Positions 55,009 to 64,000 of a DNA stretch of 64,000 nucleotides are shown piece by piece. Below the pieces are notes generated by a model that saw only the letters and a list, made by a program, of their open reading frames with translations, had not been told where the DNA came from and did not search any database. The stretch covers positions 118,234 to 182,233 of the forward strand of contig NAJO01000062.1 of assembly GCA_002077065.1 (NCBI GenBank), read 5' to 3'. How positions within the stretch are numbered: the stretch's first letter is position 1; every line of letters starts with the position of its first letter. This stretch comes from Cryoendolithus antarcticus. Taxonomy: Eukaryota > Ascomycota > Dothideomycetes > Cladosporiales > Cladosporiaceae. The position numbers and the translations under genes were made by a program.

Positions 55009-55606
55009 TCAAAACTCCCCACCACGGACTATCTCAAAGTCTCCATCAAGACAGACGATCCTCTCCCCGTCCTTGGTCCTCGCATCGGCCTTGACCGTCC
55101 AATTTGCCGCCGGCGTCAGCCACGTCACTTGCACGGCGAATGTCAACAAGGTCTCGCCCTTGTCTGGCGGGCACTTCGTTTCAGCTTCGCCTTCAACATC
55201 TAGTAGCGTACAGAAGTTCCAGGTATCGTCCTCCGGCGGGAACTCTGCGCTGATATTGGCGATGACCCTGATCGAGGCACCTGGCGCGATATCTTGCTTC
55301 ACTGTGCCGTTGAGCATGACTTGTACTCCGTTCTCCCTGAACTTGTCAGGTTGCGACTAGCTTTGGCTGGCTTAGGGAATCTTACATCTCTGGCGGGTCC
55401 GGGATCAGAGTCACCCACATGACGTCGTATATGTCATCGGTCTGATTGGCGGTATTGCAATGACGAAAAGGTGAGTTCCCGGGTATGGGCCCTAGGTGGG
55501 ACAACAAAGGTGACTGCAGAGCTGTCTGCTCGACCGCAGGCATTGAATTTGAATGGACGAAGGCAGGAAGGCATGAGAATGCGGCTGCGTACGAAGCGAG
55601 CGTCAT
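55009..55606 (-). CDS. ML-domain secreted lipid-transfer protein (PG/PI-transfer/NPC2-like)
   Basis: Exons are 55606-55386 and 55336-55009, encoding 182 aa; the 49-nt intron is phase 2. The N-terminus (MTLASYAAAFSCLPAFVHS) reads as a signal peptide. The ML domain then begins with SPFRHCNTANQTDDIYDV. It continues through MLNGTVKQDIAPGASIRVIA, CTLLDVEGEAETKCPPDKGE and WTVKADARTKDGERIVCLDG. The Cys pattern suits the usual three disulfides of the MD-2/NPC2 fold, which holds one lipid in a beta-sandwich pocket. The acceptor was chosen because it gives PDPPEMENGVQVMLNG without a break. The domain is slightly short at its C-terminus, with a FEIVRGGEF ending. Confidence 0.8.
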
Positions 55607-56392
55607 GTTGGCGAGTTCGCAGTGGATATGCTCTTCACACTATTGTAGAGGTGTGGCAGCTGCAGTTCTCTCGAATTCGAGGACGCCCTCTTGCGCCTCT
55701 GTCATCGTCGTTATGATCGCCACATGCGATGATGCAGGCCATGCGTGGGCCTTACAGATTGGTGTTTGATAGGATGATGAAGAGTGTATGGCGACGCTCA
55801 CTGTCCATATACCACTGATCGGCGCTACTGTTACTGGCTCAGAATATACAAAAGAGGCTTCGACTATGTCGAGAGACGAAGCCGGATTTGATGATCCACG
55901 CAAAATGGGTGTGTTGGCAGCGGAAGGGTACATGTAGCACCACCATCCGCTTCTGCTCGGGTGAGATCGAAAGTGTTAAATCTTCGTGATGTGTCGTGTG
56001 TTGACTTACCTGTGCCGCAGAGGCGAGATAAGCTCGCGGCGCTTATAACAGTTTGGATTTACTCGAGGTGGCGCAAAGCATGTTATGGAAAACAACCTGC
56101 AATTGCAAACACCGCGTGTGAGAGCGCTAACTCGACAGAGAGCATTTAGTAGCTCGATGGCTGACACAAAATAAGTGATCACTTCCGAAAGACGCTTGAC
56201 CAATAGCAGGCTTATCGATTAAATTCCAACAGTCATGGTCCCAGGACTCATCTTACGCCACGCTAATTGCGGAGAGTTCCTCGCGCATCTCTGTCTGATT
56301 GACAGGCTGACCACTGCCTGCATTCTGGACGTCGACTGGGTCCGCCACTCGACTCAAGGAGCATTGTGCTGCACAAACGCTGGCCGGCAAGC
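55607..56392. other. intergenic, one unsupported ORF
   Basis: About 790 bp upstream of the ML gene. A 97-codon open frame at 55640-55933 on the minus strand has no signal or domain that I recognise. It is not called as a gene. Confidence 0.45.
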
Positions 56393-57144
56393 TCACTTGG
56401 CGTGACCATTCGTCTTCTTCGCAGCCTTCTCAGCCTGCAACTTCTGCAGATCGCCCTCAATCGCCTTGTCGAGCCTTGACTTCAGCTCAGGCCGGTAACC
56501 GAACATGAACAAAATCTCCATCCACACGAAGAACGGCGCCAGGAAAAGTGCCTGCACTAGGTTGTCGAGCAGAGCTGGAGCTCGTCCCTCGAAGACGCCG
56601 TGACCGACAAATTGAGCAACCCAAGAGAAGATGTGAAGGCCAAGTGCCCACTGATTGGCAGTCTTCGGGTAGGTCGACGTGAGGACGTTGGCGTACGCTG
56701 TGCCGCCCATGATCAGAGGAGCGAGCATACATCCGGCTACAGGTTCCATGAGGATGTAGAGGGCACTGTATGTCGTTGCCAAAATCGTGCCGAGGTTCGC
56801 AGGCAGGTTTGGGACGGTGGCCCAGGTTGGTAGTGGGATTGCCGGCGTATTGGTGGCCTTGATTGACGGTGAGTATTGAGATAGACCGGGTCTAGACGAA
56901 ATGTACTCACAAATAGGAACGCCGTCATCATGATCAAGGGCACGCATGTGACATGGATGGCAACGTTGACCTAGGTAGATATGAGTCGATGAGCGATGAG
57001 GATGGATCATCGACTTGGGACTTAGTACATACCGCATTGTGGTGATATGCGCCATACTAGCATTCAGTCAGCGAATGTCTCCAAATGCCATATGCGAAAT
57101 CATGAACATACGAATTGCAGTTGCTTCTCCAAGTTCAAGGCCAT
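56393..57144 (-). CDS. MPO1-like (YGL010w/DUF962) fatty acid alpha-dioxygenase
   Basis: Minus-strand exons are 57144-57112, 57056-57033, 56970-56911 and 56857-56393, encoding 193 aa. All three introns are phase 0 and 53-62 nt, and exon 2 is only 24 nt. The spliced product reads MALNLEKQLQF|YGAYHHNA|VNVAIHVTC. It then continues through membrane helices to LGLHIFSWVAQFVGHGVFEG, RAPALLDNL and a basic Lys-rich tail. The His-containing YHHN and HIFSWVAQFVGHGVFEGR motifs are the family signature and likely metal ligands. Yeast Mpo1 sits in the ER and shortens 2-hydroxy fatty acids from phytosphingosine breakdown. The first exons fit so closely that the model is well supported. Confidence 0.9.
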
Positions 57145-57543
57145 ATTGCCGGTTGCAGCCGGGTGTTTTGATTCAGCGACGAAATGTAGAGGGTGGAGTG
57201 TAAGAACTCAGGACGTGGCAGTTCACGGTGAAGGATGACATTCACATCTAGCCTCGAAGAACACCATCATTGACTGCCACAATGTGACGAGAGGCAGCAA
57301 GATCACAAAGTAAGGTGGAAGTAAGATGTCCGAGTTCACCCGAGCACAGGCTTGCGCAGGTGTCAGTCCAATGGCTCCTGTTCGGGCCGAAGCTTGGCAA
57401 TAGCAGCGGAAGCTCAAACTCGTCGGATCGCCTCCTCTCCAGCATCGACAGCACGACTCCACTCACACCACCCACCTCCCTTCCATCAGCATCAGCTCAG
57501 GAAGCGCTCCATCGCAGCCACGAGCTTCCTCACCAGCATCACA
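57145..57543. promoter_or_regulatory. Divergent intergenic region MPO1-like / ATP1
   Basis: About 400 bp shared by two divergent starts; contains presumptive promoters of both. No particular element recognised. Confidence 0.4.
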
Positions 57544-59664
57544 ATGTTCAGGACTGCGCTGCGGACGAGCGCGCGCGCGGCCGGCGCCCTGTCTGCCACC
57601 TCGCGAGTCTCCGCTGTACGTATACCCCCGACACCGCCGTGGTGGAGCTTCATTGGTGGCTCAACATGGCATCGGAGTACTCAATGGGTGCCTGAGGGAG
57701 GTTGAGCACTGTATTGGAGCGTGCAAGCAGCTTCAATGGAGTGCTAGAGATTCACCCGCGGCAATGAGGAAACATCAGGGACTAGCGCACTGACAACATG
57801 GCTTCATCTAGCAACGCGCAACACCCGCCATCACACAATCCTTTGCCCGCACCTACGCAAGCGACAAGGCCTCGCCGACCGAGGTCACCTCTATCCTCGA
57901 GCAGCGCATCCGTGGTGTTCAGGAGGAGTCGGGTCTTGCCGAGACTGGCCGTGTGCTATCCGTCGGGTATGCTTGGATCAAAAGATGGCAGAGACTGCAC
58001 TACAAGTACTAACAAACCATCAGTGACGGTATCGCGCGTGTCCATGGCATGCAAAATGTCCAAGCCGAGGAGCTCGTTGAGTATGTACACAATGTGCCAA
58101 GCATTACTGCCACTGGCTTGTCTGACAACAGCACAGGTTCGCATCCGGCGTGAAGGGCATGTGCATGAACCTCGAGGCCGGTCAAGTCGGTGTCGTGCTG
58201 TTCGGTTCCGACAGATTGGTCAAGGAGGGCGAGACTGTCAAGCGTACTGGCCAGATTGTACGTGGTTCGCTGATATCCAAACCTACCTACACTACTAACA
58301 CGACATGCGCAGGTCGAAGTCCCCGTCGGCATGGAGCTCCTCGGTCGTGTCGTTGACGCTCTCGGTAACCCCATCGATGGCAAGGGTCCCCTCAACGCTT
58401 CCGGTACCCGCCGTGCGCAGATGAAGGCACCCGGTATCCTGCCTCGCCGCTCCGTGAACCAGCCGGTGCAAACTGGTCTCAAGTCTGTCGACGCCATGGT
58501 ACCGATCGGCCGTGGTCAGCGTGAGCTGATTATCGGTGATCGTCAAACCGGCAAGACCGCCGTCGCTCTCGATGCCATCCTGAACCAGAAGAGGTGGAAC
58601 GTGACCAACGACGAGACCAAGAAGCTTTATGTTATCTACGTCGCTGTTGGACAGAAGCGATCGACTGTTGCCCAGCTCGTGCAGACGCTCGAGGCCAACG
58701 ATGCGATGAAGTACACTTGCATTGTCGCCGCTACTGCTTCCGAGGCTGTACGTTCTCCGTGGTTATCACACGACGCCTGTGCTTGCTAACACCGCACCAG
58801 GCCCCGCTCCAGTACATTGCTCCCTTCACGGGTTGCAGTATCGGCGAGTACTTCCGTGACAACGGAAAGCACGCCGTCATCATCTACGACGATCTATCCA
58901 AGCAGGCCGTCGCTTATCGTAAGTAGATGCCCTTCCTACGGCTTTGAGTCTGTACTAACAACCCTATGGGCCAGATGAGTCTGCTGTTGCGTCGCCCTCC
59001 CGGACGTGAGGCTTATCCCGGTGACGTCTTTTACCTACACAGCAGGCTGCTCGAAAGAGCTGCTAAGATGAGCGACAAGCACGGTGGTGGCTCCCTCACT
59101 GCCCTCCCCATTATCGAGACCCAGGGTGGTGATGTGTCCGCCTACATCCCAACGAACGTCATTTCCATCACCGACGGCCAGATCTTCTTGGAGGCCGAGC
59201 TCTTCTACAAGGGTGTCCGCCCCGCCATCAACGTCGGTCTCTCCGTGTCCCGTGTCGGCTCCGCCGCCCAGCTCAAGGCCATGAAGCAAGTTGCCGGTTC
59301 CCTCAAGCTTTTCTTGGCCCAATACCGAGAAGTCGCCGCCTTCGCCCAGTTCGGTTCCGATCTCGATGCCGCCACCAAGCAGACGCTCAACCGTGGTGAG
59401 CGTCTTACCGAGCTCCTCAAGCAGAAGCAGTACAGCCCCATGGCTGTCAACGAGATGGTACCGCTCATCTACGCCGGTGTCAACGGTCATCTCGACAGTG
59501 TGCCAGTCGCCAAGATCCTGCAGTGGGAGGCGGACTTTGTTGCGCACTTGAAGTCGAATGAGTCGGATCTGTTGGCGACGATTGACAAGGAGGGTGCCTT
59601 GAGCAAGGATTTGGAGGCGAAGTTGAAGAACGTTGTTGTGACCTTCACCAAGGCTTTCACATAG
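57544..59664 (+). CDS. ATP1: Mitochondrial F1-ATP synthase subunit alpha, with one non-canonical splice acceptor
   Basis: Exons are 57544-57615, 57812-57966, 58024-58080, 58137-58257, 58313-58747, 58801-58918 and 58970-59664, encoding 550 aa. A mitochondrial presequence rich in Arg/Ala/Ser ([17 protein letters not shown]) precedes the conserved core. That core has [33 protein letters not shown] (P-loop), [21 protein letters not shown] and [33 protein letters not shown] and [14 protein letters not shown] follow. The subunit alternates with beta in the F1 head. Intron 1 is long (196 nt). For the last intron, GTAAGT at 58919 and a TACTAAC branch site are clear. However, the only join restoring the invariant AYRQMS places the exon at 58970, after GG. 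The nearest AG (58973-58974) would give a frameshift. Confidence 0.93.
58919..58969 (+). other. Intron 6 of ATP1 with atypical 3' end
   Basis: Starts GTAAGT and contains TACTAAC at 58953-58959, yet the frame-preserving 3' boundary is TATGG before GCCAGATG. The canonical AG four to five bases downstream shifts the frame and leads to an early TGA. See findings. Confidence 0.6.
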
Positions 59665-59947
59665 ACTTGATGCAAGTGCCGGAGGTCAAGTGAAAAAGCG
59701 GGGAGAGTACGAGGGAGCATTTCGTGTACAGTACAGAGCGTGGCTGTGTGAGCGGCGAGTATTGAGTGGTGTCTACATACAGCTGTGCCACTAGAGGGCT
59801 GGAGATGCAGTAGATACGCGAGTACCGTGTTCTTTGTTACCCACGCGTTCCCATGTGCTTCGTGATCATCCATCGTATATGGGGCGGGAGTCGAGACAGT
59901 TTGGACACGGAGACCTTGACCGAATCATGGACGCAGTTCTCTCATCA

Positions 59948-60994
59948 TCATCCCTGCCTACTCCTTCTTGTCTCCATCGGATGCTCACTCACCGTCCCGG
60001 TGACCGAAGCCTCCCTCACCAACCCACCTGCACTTCCCCCTCCACTCCCATTCCTCCCGTGCCCAGCCTGCTCAACCCGTCCCTCCAATGTATCCGTGAA
60101 AGGGCTGTACGGCGCGGCAACCACATGCTCCCTTCCCTTCTCCTTCTGCCCTTGAGCACTACCAGGCCAGCGCCGCTGCTGCTCGTGCAGACTCTCCAGT
60201 CCTTCGCCCACCACATTGTACTTCTCCCAGTTTATTGGAGGCGTGCGGACGATATTCTGCGGACCAGGTATCGGCGGGAAGGACACCGGATCGGCGGAGG
60301 AAGAGTTGGGCCGACTGGCAGTGGTGAAAGAGCCAGGCTGCGAGTCGGGCACTTCGTTTCTTGTCGCGGGTGGATCGCGAGAAGCGCCTAGCACGACTTC
60401 TTCCTCGCCATCTGAGGCGTCTGAGGGGGCGTCGAGGACGTCTTGCAGAGTGCCGAAGGAGGGGCGTTGTTCTTTCAGCCGGCCTGCTGCGAGCTCATCC
60501 CGGAACTTTTCTGGATGAGCGAGGGCTTGCTGTTTGAGCGTCTCGAGCGTGGTAAGGTCTTGGCGTGCTTTCTGCTTTTGAAATTGCAGCGCTGAGAGCG
60601 CGGCCCGCAGGGCGATGGCGTCTGTTGAATCTTCACTTGAGAACGGCAGGTTCGGTGGTTGCGGGATGTGCTGAGTTGGAGGGATGGGAGAGGCGGTGTT
60701 GATGCCTTGCGCTGGCGATGTCTGTTCCTCTTGCTTTATTTCGTCATTTCGATTTGTTGGGTGGTCTGTCATGGTGGTGTCCGTATATGAGGTAGGAGGA
60801 ATCGAGGGGAGCGGATGCGCATCGTGAGTAAATCCAACTGGAAGGACCGGTTGCGCTTTGGGCGTGATGGGACTAAAGGCAGGTGCGACTGGTGAAGGTG
60901 GTCGTGCGCCCGTGAATGAAGTGTCGCTGCTATTGTTACGAGCTGTGATCGCTTCAGATGGCCGTCGTGGGGGTTTGAGAGTCAGTAGCGGCAT
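59948..60994 (-). CDS. Hypothetical protein, Pro/Ser-rich with helical middle
   Basis: Single exon of 348 aa from ATG at 60994. The N-terminal 120 residues are Pro/Ser/Thr-rich. A predicted helical segment follows (TDAIALRAALSALQFQKQKA, RQDLTTLETLKQQALAHPEK). It leads to FRDELAAGRLKEQRPSFGTL and a short motif INWEKYNVVGEGLESLHEQQ near the end. The composition suggests a nuclear scaffold or complex subunit, but I do not recognise the family. It converges on ATP1 with 283 bp between stop codons. GTGAAGTGAAGT directly abuts the start codon at 60995-61006. Confidence 0.72.
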   Translation of the reverse strand: MPLLTLKPPRRPSEAITARNNSSDTSFTGARPPSPVAPAFSPITPKAQPVLPVGFTHDAHPLPSIPPTSYTDTTMTDHPTNRNDEIKQEEQTSPAQGINTASPIPPTQHIPQPPNLPFSSEDSTDAIALRAALSALQFQKQKARQDLTTLETLKQQALAHPEKFRDELAAGRLKEQRPSFGTLQDVLDAPSDASDGEEEVVLGASRDPPATRNEVPDSQPGSFTTASRPNSSSADPVSFPPIPGPQNIVRTPPINWEKYNVVGEGLESLHEQQRRWPGSAQGQKEKGREHVVAAPYSPFTDTLEGRVEQAGHGRNGSGGGSAGGLVREASVTGTVSEHPMETRRSRQG

Positions 60995-61790
60995 GTGAAG
61001 TGAAGTAGCCTGGAGTCCGTGCGCAGGATCTGCGAGGTCTGGTGATGTTCTGGCTTTGTATCTGATCTCGTGAAACGGACGATGTTATAAGATTACTGCG
61101 GTAGATATCCGGCTTTGATGTGATGTAGATGGGACGTTGTAACGATTTGACGCAGAATGTACGATTGTACGATGCTCTGCGTTCGCCACTACAACCCCGC
61201 TGACTCACAAAGTGGGACGCTTGCAGGGCTCTCTACTGGCGCTGATCGCTCGATACATTCATAGTGTGGGACACTCGCATCAGTGCCGTTCCACGATACA
61301 GCAATACTGTCTGAGGTGCTGCTCTCGGACTGATCCCACATCCTGCATCGGTCGCAGCTCCGTCCCCACTGGTCCTCGGATCACTTCCTCGTCCAGACCT
61401 AGGACAGAGAATGACCATTCAGGCCGCTCATTTTCGCAAAACGTGCCTTAGCGCTATCACCCAGAATCAGCCTCGACTGACCTGCTTTGGTGTAGCATGC
61501 GCGAGATCTGTGCAGCGTTCGATCCCAGATCGGATGGTGCCTCGCACGTTTTGCTCTTTCGTTGTTCGGAGCATCTCAGATCATGTGCTGTATCTTGAGT
61601 GGTGACAACATCAAGCAATCGGCAATATACACGTTGAGGGATACAGCATCGTAGCCATCATCTTGGCGGACTGTGCGAAATCATTGTCATGAGCGGCGGA
61701 TAATCGAGTCAGCCGACGGTGATAGGCTGCAAATCAGAAGGCGCCGTCGCCGTATCTTCGTCACTAGCTTCACAATCATGTTGTGACAGA
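60995..61790. other. intergenic, nothing supported
   Basis: About 800 bp between the hypothetical gene and the 3' end of RPB7. Short ORFs only. The segment next to 60994 carries the TTCACTTCAC-type element. Confidence 0.5.
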
Positions 61791-62434
61791 TCACTGGAGC
61801 AAAGGCCTGAGTATACTGTCAGCAATAGAGCGTCAATACGACACGAAGAGTGCAGCATACCCGAGGTAATCCTCCTTGATGCTGCCCACAGCATACATAG
61901 CGCCCATCTCCGATCGCAACCCTTTGATCCGCAGTCGAACCTGGGTGTTCACTTCGATCGTGAAGCTATCTGCCGTGACGTCCGAGAATGATGGTGTCGA
62001 GCCCTCAACAGTGTATTGGAAGCTTGTTGGGATCATCTGAAGAGCACACTGTCAGTCTCCTGTATCCAGAACCGCGCATGCGTGCTCTCAAGACAGTGAC
62101 CAACCTGCCTGCTGACGAACACCTGCAGCGCTCCAACATCCACAAAGAATCCACTCATGAGCACACTCGTCACACTGCCGTCGACCACCTCTCCCCGGAA
62201 GGGCTGCCACACAAGCGCCTGGAATGACACCGTATATAGCGCAACACCCGTTCCCTGCATCACTTCCCCATCACTGACATCCGTGATTGACATAATGCGC
62301 ACGATCATCATTGTGCCCGTATTTCGCCCCTCCACGCGCTGGTATAACTCGTCCAGGATCTTCGCCTCACTTTCGCCGGAGAAATAGGCGGGCTCGAGCG
62401 TCATGCGCTCTTCCATGTCGTGGATGAAGAACAT
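61791..62434 (-). CDS. RPB7: RNA polymerase II subunit RPB7
   Basis: Minus-strand exons are 62434-62105, 62036-61861 and 61806-61791, encoding 173 aa. Introns are 68 nt (phase 0) and 54 nt (phase 2). The N-terminus MFFIHDMEERMTLEPAYFSG is diagnostic. It is followed by VQFxA-type strands (YTVSFQALVWQPFRGEVVDG), GFFVDVGALQVFVSRQ, and the S1/OB-like C-terminal half (VRLRIKGLRSEMGAMYAVGS). It ends IKEDYLGPLLQ. The tiny last exon (16 nt) completes the conserved DYLG ending. Rpb7 pairs with Rpb4 to form the stalk that binds nascent RNA. An element GTGAAGTGAAGT lies about 200 bp upstream. Confidence 0.95.
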
Positions 62435-62907
62435 GATCGCGGTGTAAGCGTGGTGTGTGAAGTGGAAACAGCTCGCGTGTAAGGTATGGTGTGATCGCGT
62501 GCGTCGCAAAGCGGAGCGGAACAGTGAGTACTCAGCACACCGCGTTATGCTAGAGTATGCGGCGATGTGGAAGCCTTTCAGCGCTTGAAAGGGCGACACT
62601 TAAGGAAGTTCAATCACGTGCACAAAGTTCTCGTGAAGTGAAGTCGAGCGCGATCGAGCTTAGTCATTTGTATCCTTGGCAGGGCTGATCGCGTGCACAT
62701 CTGCACGCCTTAGGTTCCACCTGCAAGACTTCAAGCTTGCTCATCACAACCATCAACTCGTGCTCGTTCCCTCAAACACCTATCCCGAAAGTCACTCATC
62801 ACACTTCCGTGCTCTCTGGTGGCTCCGTCACGTAACTGAAAGCTTTCTTAAGTGTCTTGGACATCGCCCAATACCTCCTCGGCTGACTGCCAACTTACAC
62901 CCACCCC
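62435..62907. other. intergenic, RPB7 upstream region
   Basis: About 470 bp. It holds the RPB7 promoter with GTGAAGTGAAGT at 62633-62644, and the 3' region of the next minus-strand gene. Confidence 0.45.
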
Positions 62908-63596
62908 TCAGATGTCTCGCTCTGACGCTGCATCGCCACTTGTAGGCTCATCTCCATCTGCAGACTTGTCCACCCTCTCATCGTTCTCTGCAACCGACTC
63001 GATGCGGTCCCTCACTGCGGCCTCCCTGCACGCGACGTTCAGCGCAGCAACTTTAGCCTTGTGGTTGGTAATATCTTCGACTTGCTCATAGAACTCGGCA
63101 AAGAAGAACACCTGACATGCCTGGCATGTGCATGTCGTGCAGACGCCATTGACCGGCTGACACGCGACGTAGTACTTGGTCTGCGGAGGGTGATGTCTTG
63201 CATCGGCACCACAACACGAAGGTAGTGTTGGTCTTCCTGGATCTCCATCTCTCTTCTCTCCTTCTCGAGGGTCTTGTTGCGCGATGGGTCTTTCGTCGCA
63301 GTGGTGTGCCTATCTGCGTCCTTCGAAAGGATGACTCCCACCACCATGAACTCCGCGGTGTCCGGCAGAGCTAGTCTCTCCTCCGCAGTCGACTCCAAGC
63401 TCATCGATCCGCTGGGTGCATCAAGTTCAGGGTCATACTTGATGGTTGATCGACCCGCACCCTGATCGCCTGCCCTTCGAAGATGGATGACCTCAAACTC
63501 CACCCGATCCGTGAAGTTCGTCCGGTACATGATACCGTGGCTGTTAGTTGCAACGTCTACGCCTGCGTCGGAGGCTCGCTCTTGGACGTTGTCCAT
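62908..63596 (-). pseudogene. Cys-cluster protein of unknown function with an apparent frameshift
   Basis: The frame from ATG 63596 runs in good coding character through DRVEFEVIHLRRAGDQGAGR and HYLRVVVPMQDITL to about 63185. There it loses sense. One frame over, the text continues QTKYYVACQPVNGVCTTCTC, then QACQVFFFAEFYEQVEDITN, and ends at 62908. The total span is two bases over a multiple of three, which fits a one-base loss near CTCCGCAG. The only GT-AG pair that would also join the frames encloses about 35 nt, shorter than any other intron in this window. The second part has a tight Cys cluster (C-x6-C-x2-C-x-C-x2-C) that might bind zinc. No family is recognised. A sequencing error is possible, in which case this would be an intact gene of about 230 aa. 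Confidence 0.55.
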
Positions 63597-64000
63597 GACG
63601 GCTTAGGGAGACTGTTGTGGCTGGTATTGCCAGGTGAGAACAGCCCGACTGAGGAGGCCCAGACAAGGTGGAGAGGCTCAGGGAGAGCGCGATGATTGGC
63701 GAAGCTCCGAGGCAGTGTTGTGCAATAGAGTCCAAATGAGAATGTCCGTAAAATGAGTGAATCGGTGTTATCAAGGGCTGATGTTGTAGCACAGGGACGA
63801 GACGCTGCGAATGAATGAAATGAAGCATGTGGTTGAGCCCCAGGGGAAGGCGCATGTCATAGCAGGACAGCGTGCAAGTGATGGCAGGACAGCGTGCAAG
63901 TGATGGCAGGAGAGCGTGCAAGTGAGTGGAGCAAGTGATGAGCTCTGAGTGATTCCTACTTCTCAAGACATCTTCCTCGACCCTAACATCCTCTCAACAA
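63597..64000. other. window end, mostly non-coding
   Basis: About 400 bp upstream of the Cys-cluster gene. Contains a 22-bp tandem repeat (listed separately). An antisense ORF across it reflects the repeat and is not called. Confidence 0.5.
63862..63925. repeat. 22-bp tandem repeat, 2.9 copies
   Basis: The unit GCAGGACAGCGTGCAAGTGA + TG occurs at 63862-63883 and 63884-63905, with a third partial copy (one C-to-G change) to 63925. It looks like a minisatellite suitable for strain typing. Confidence 0.85.

Noticed and set aside
55640..55933. 97-codon minus-strand ORF upstream of the ML gene
   Set aside because: Could not be spliced sensibly to the ML gene and has no domain; left as unsupported.
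1..64000. Secondary-metabolite cluster, transposon, viral insertion or CRISPR array
   Set aside because: No PKS/NRPS/terpene core, no transposase or reverse transcriptase motifs, no long terminal or inverted repeats, and no regularly spaced repeat array were seen.

Overview
The window is nuclear DNA from a filamentous ascomycete (Pezizomycotina). A Dothideomycete is most likely, judging from the mix of an expanded short F-box-like family, a PTH11-type receptor, a sedolisin and GGQT-type repeat wall proteins; this placement is inference. Genes lie on both strands, about one per 2 kb. They carry short introns, mostly 49-76 nt, with GTRAGT-like donors and CTAAC-like branch sites. I see no rRNA, no convincing tRNA, no CRISPR, no intact transposon and no secondary-metabolite cluster.

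Layout: (1) 1-10.9 kb: the 3' end of an Ofd1/Tpa1-type prolyl hydroxylase, a 1434-aa repeat-rich GPI wall protein, an acidic/basic nuclear-like protein, and two tandem SET-domain paralogues. (2) 11-23 kb: a seven-TM rhodopsin-domain protein, a GH72 glucanosyltransferase back to back with TAF8, SOM1 back to back with an XRCC2-like RecA paralogue, an OPY2-like osmosensor anchor, and an MFS sugar transporter. (3) 23.6-25.8 kb: three tandem F-box-like paralogues, two of which look broken. (4) 26-36 kb: PSO2/SNM1 nuclease, two small conserved proteins, a C2H2 zinc-finger protein, and a PXMP4-like peroxisomal membrane protein. (5) 36.8-42.4 kb: a secreted type-B carboxylesterase and a sedolisin protease. 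(6) 43-52 kb: a coiled-coil protein, a 1143-aa protein of unknown function, an amidase with an early in-frame stop, and TAF7. (7) 52-64 kb: an ankyrin protein, an ML-domain lipid-transfer protein, an MPO1-like dioxygenase, ATP synthase alpha, an unknown protein, RPB7, and a Cys-rich protein with an apparent frameshift.

Functional themes are wall and surface biology (repeat protein, GH72, OPY2, receptor), extracellular nutrition (sedolisin, esterase, transporter), DNA repair (PSO2, XRCC2-like) and core transcription (TAF7, TAF8, RPB7). These genes are interleaved, as is usual in fungi, and do not form an operon-like system. The points most worth a second look are a non-canonical 3' splice site needed to keep ATP1 in frame, the nonsense codon in the amidase, the decaying F-box array, a recurrent TTCACTTCAC-type element near several starts, and the large unknown protein at 44.7-48.2 kb. 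All splice models were built by hand from reading-frame continuity and splice consensus, without transcript data.
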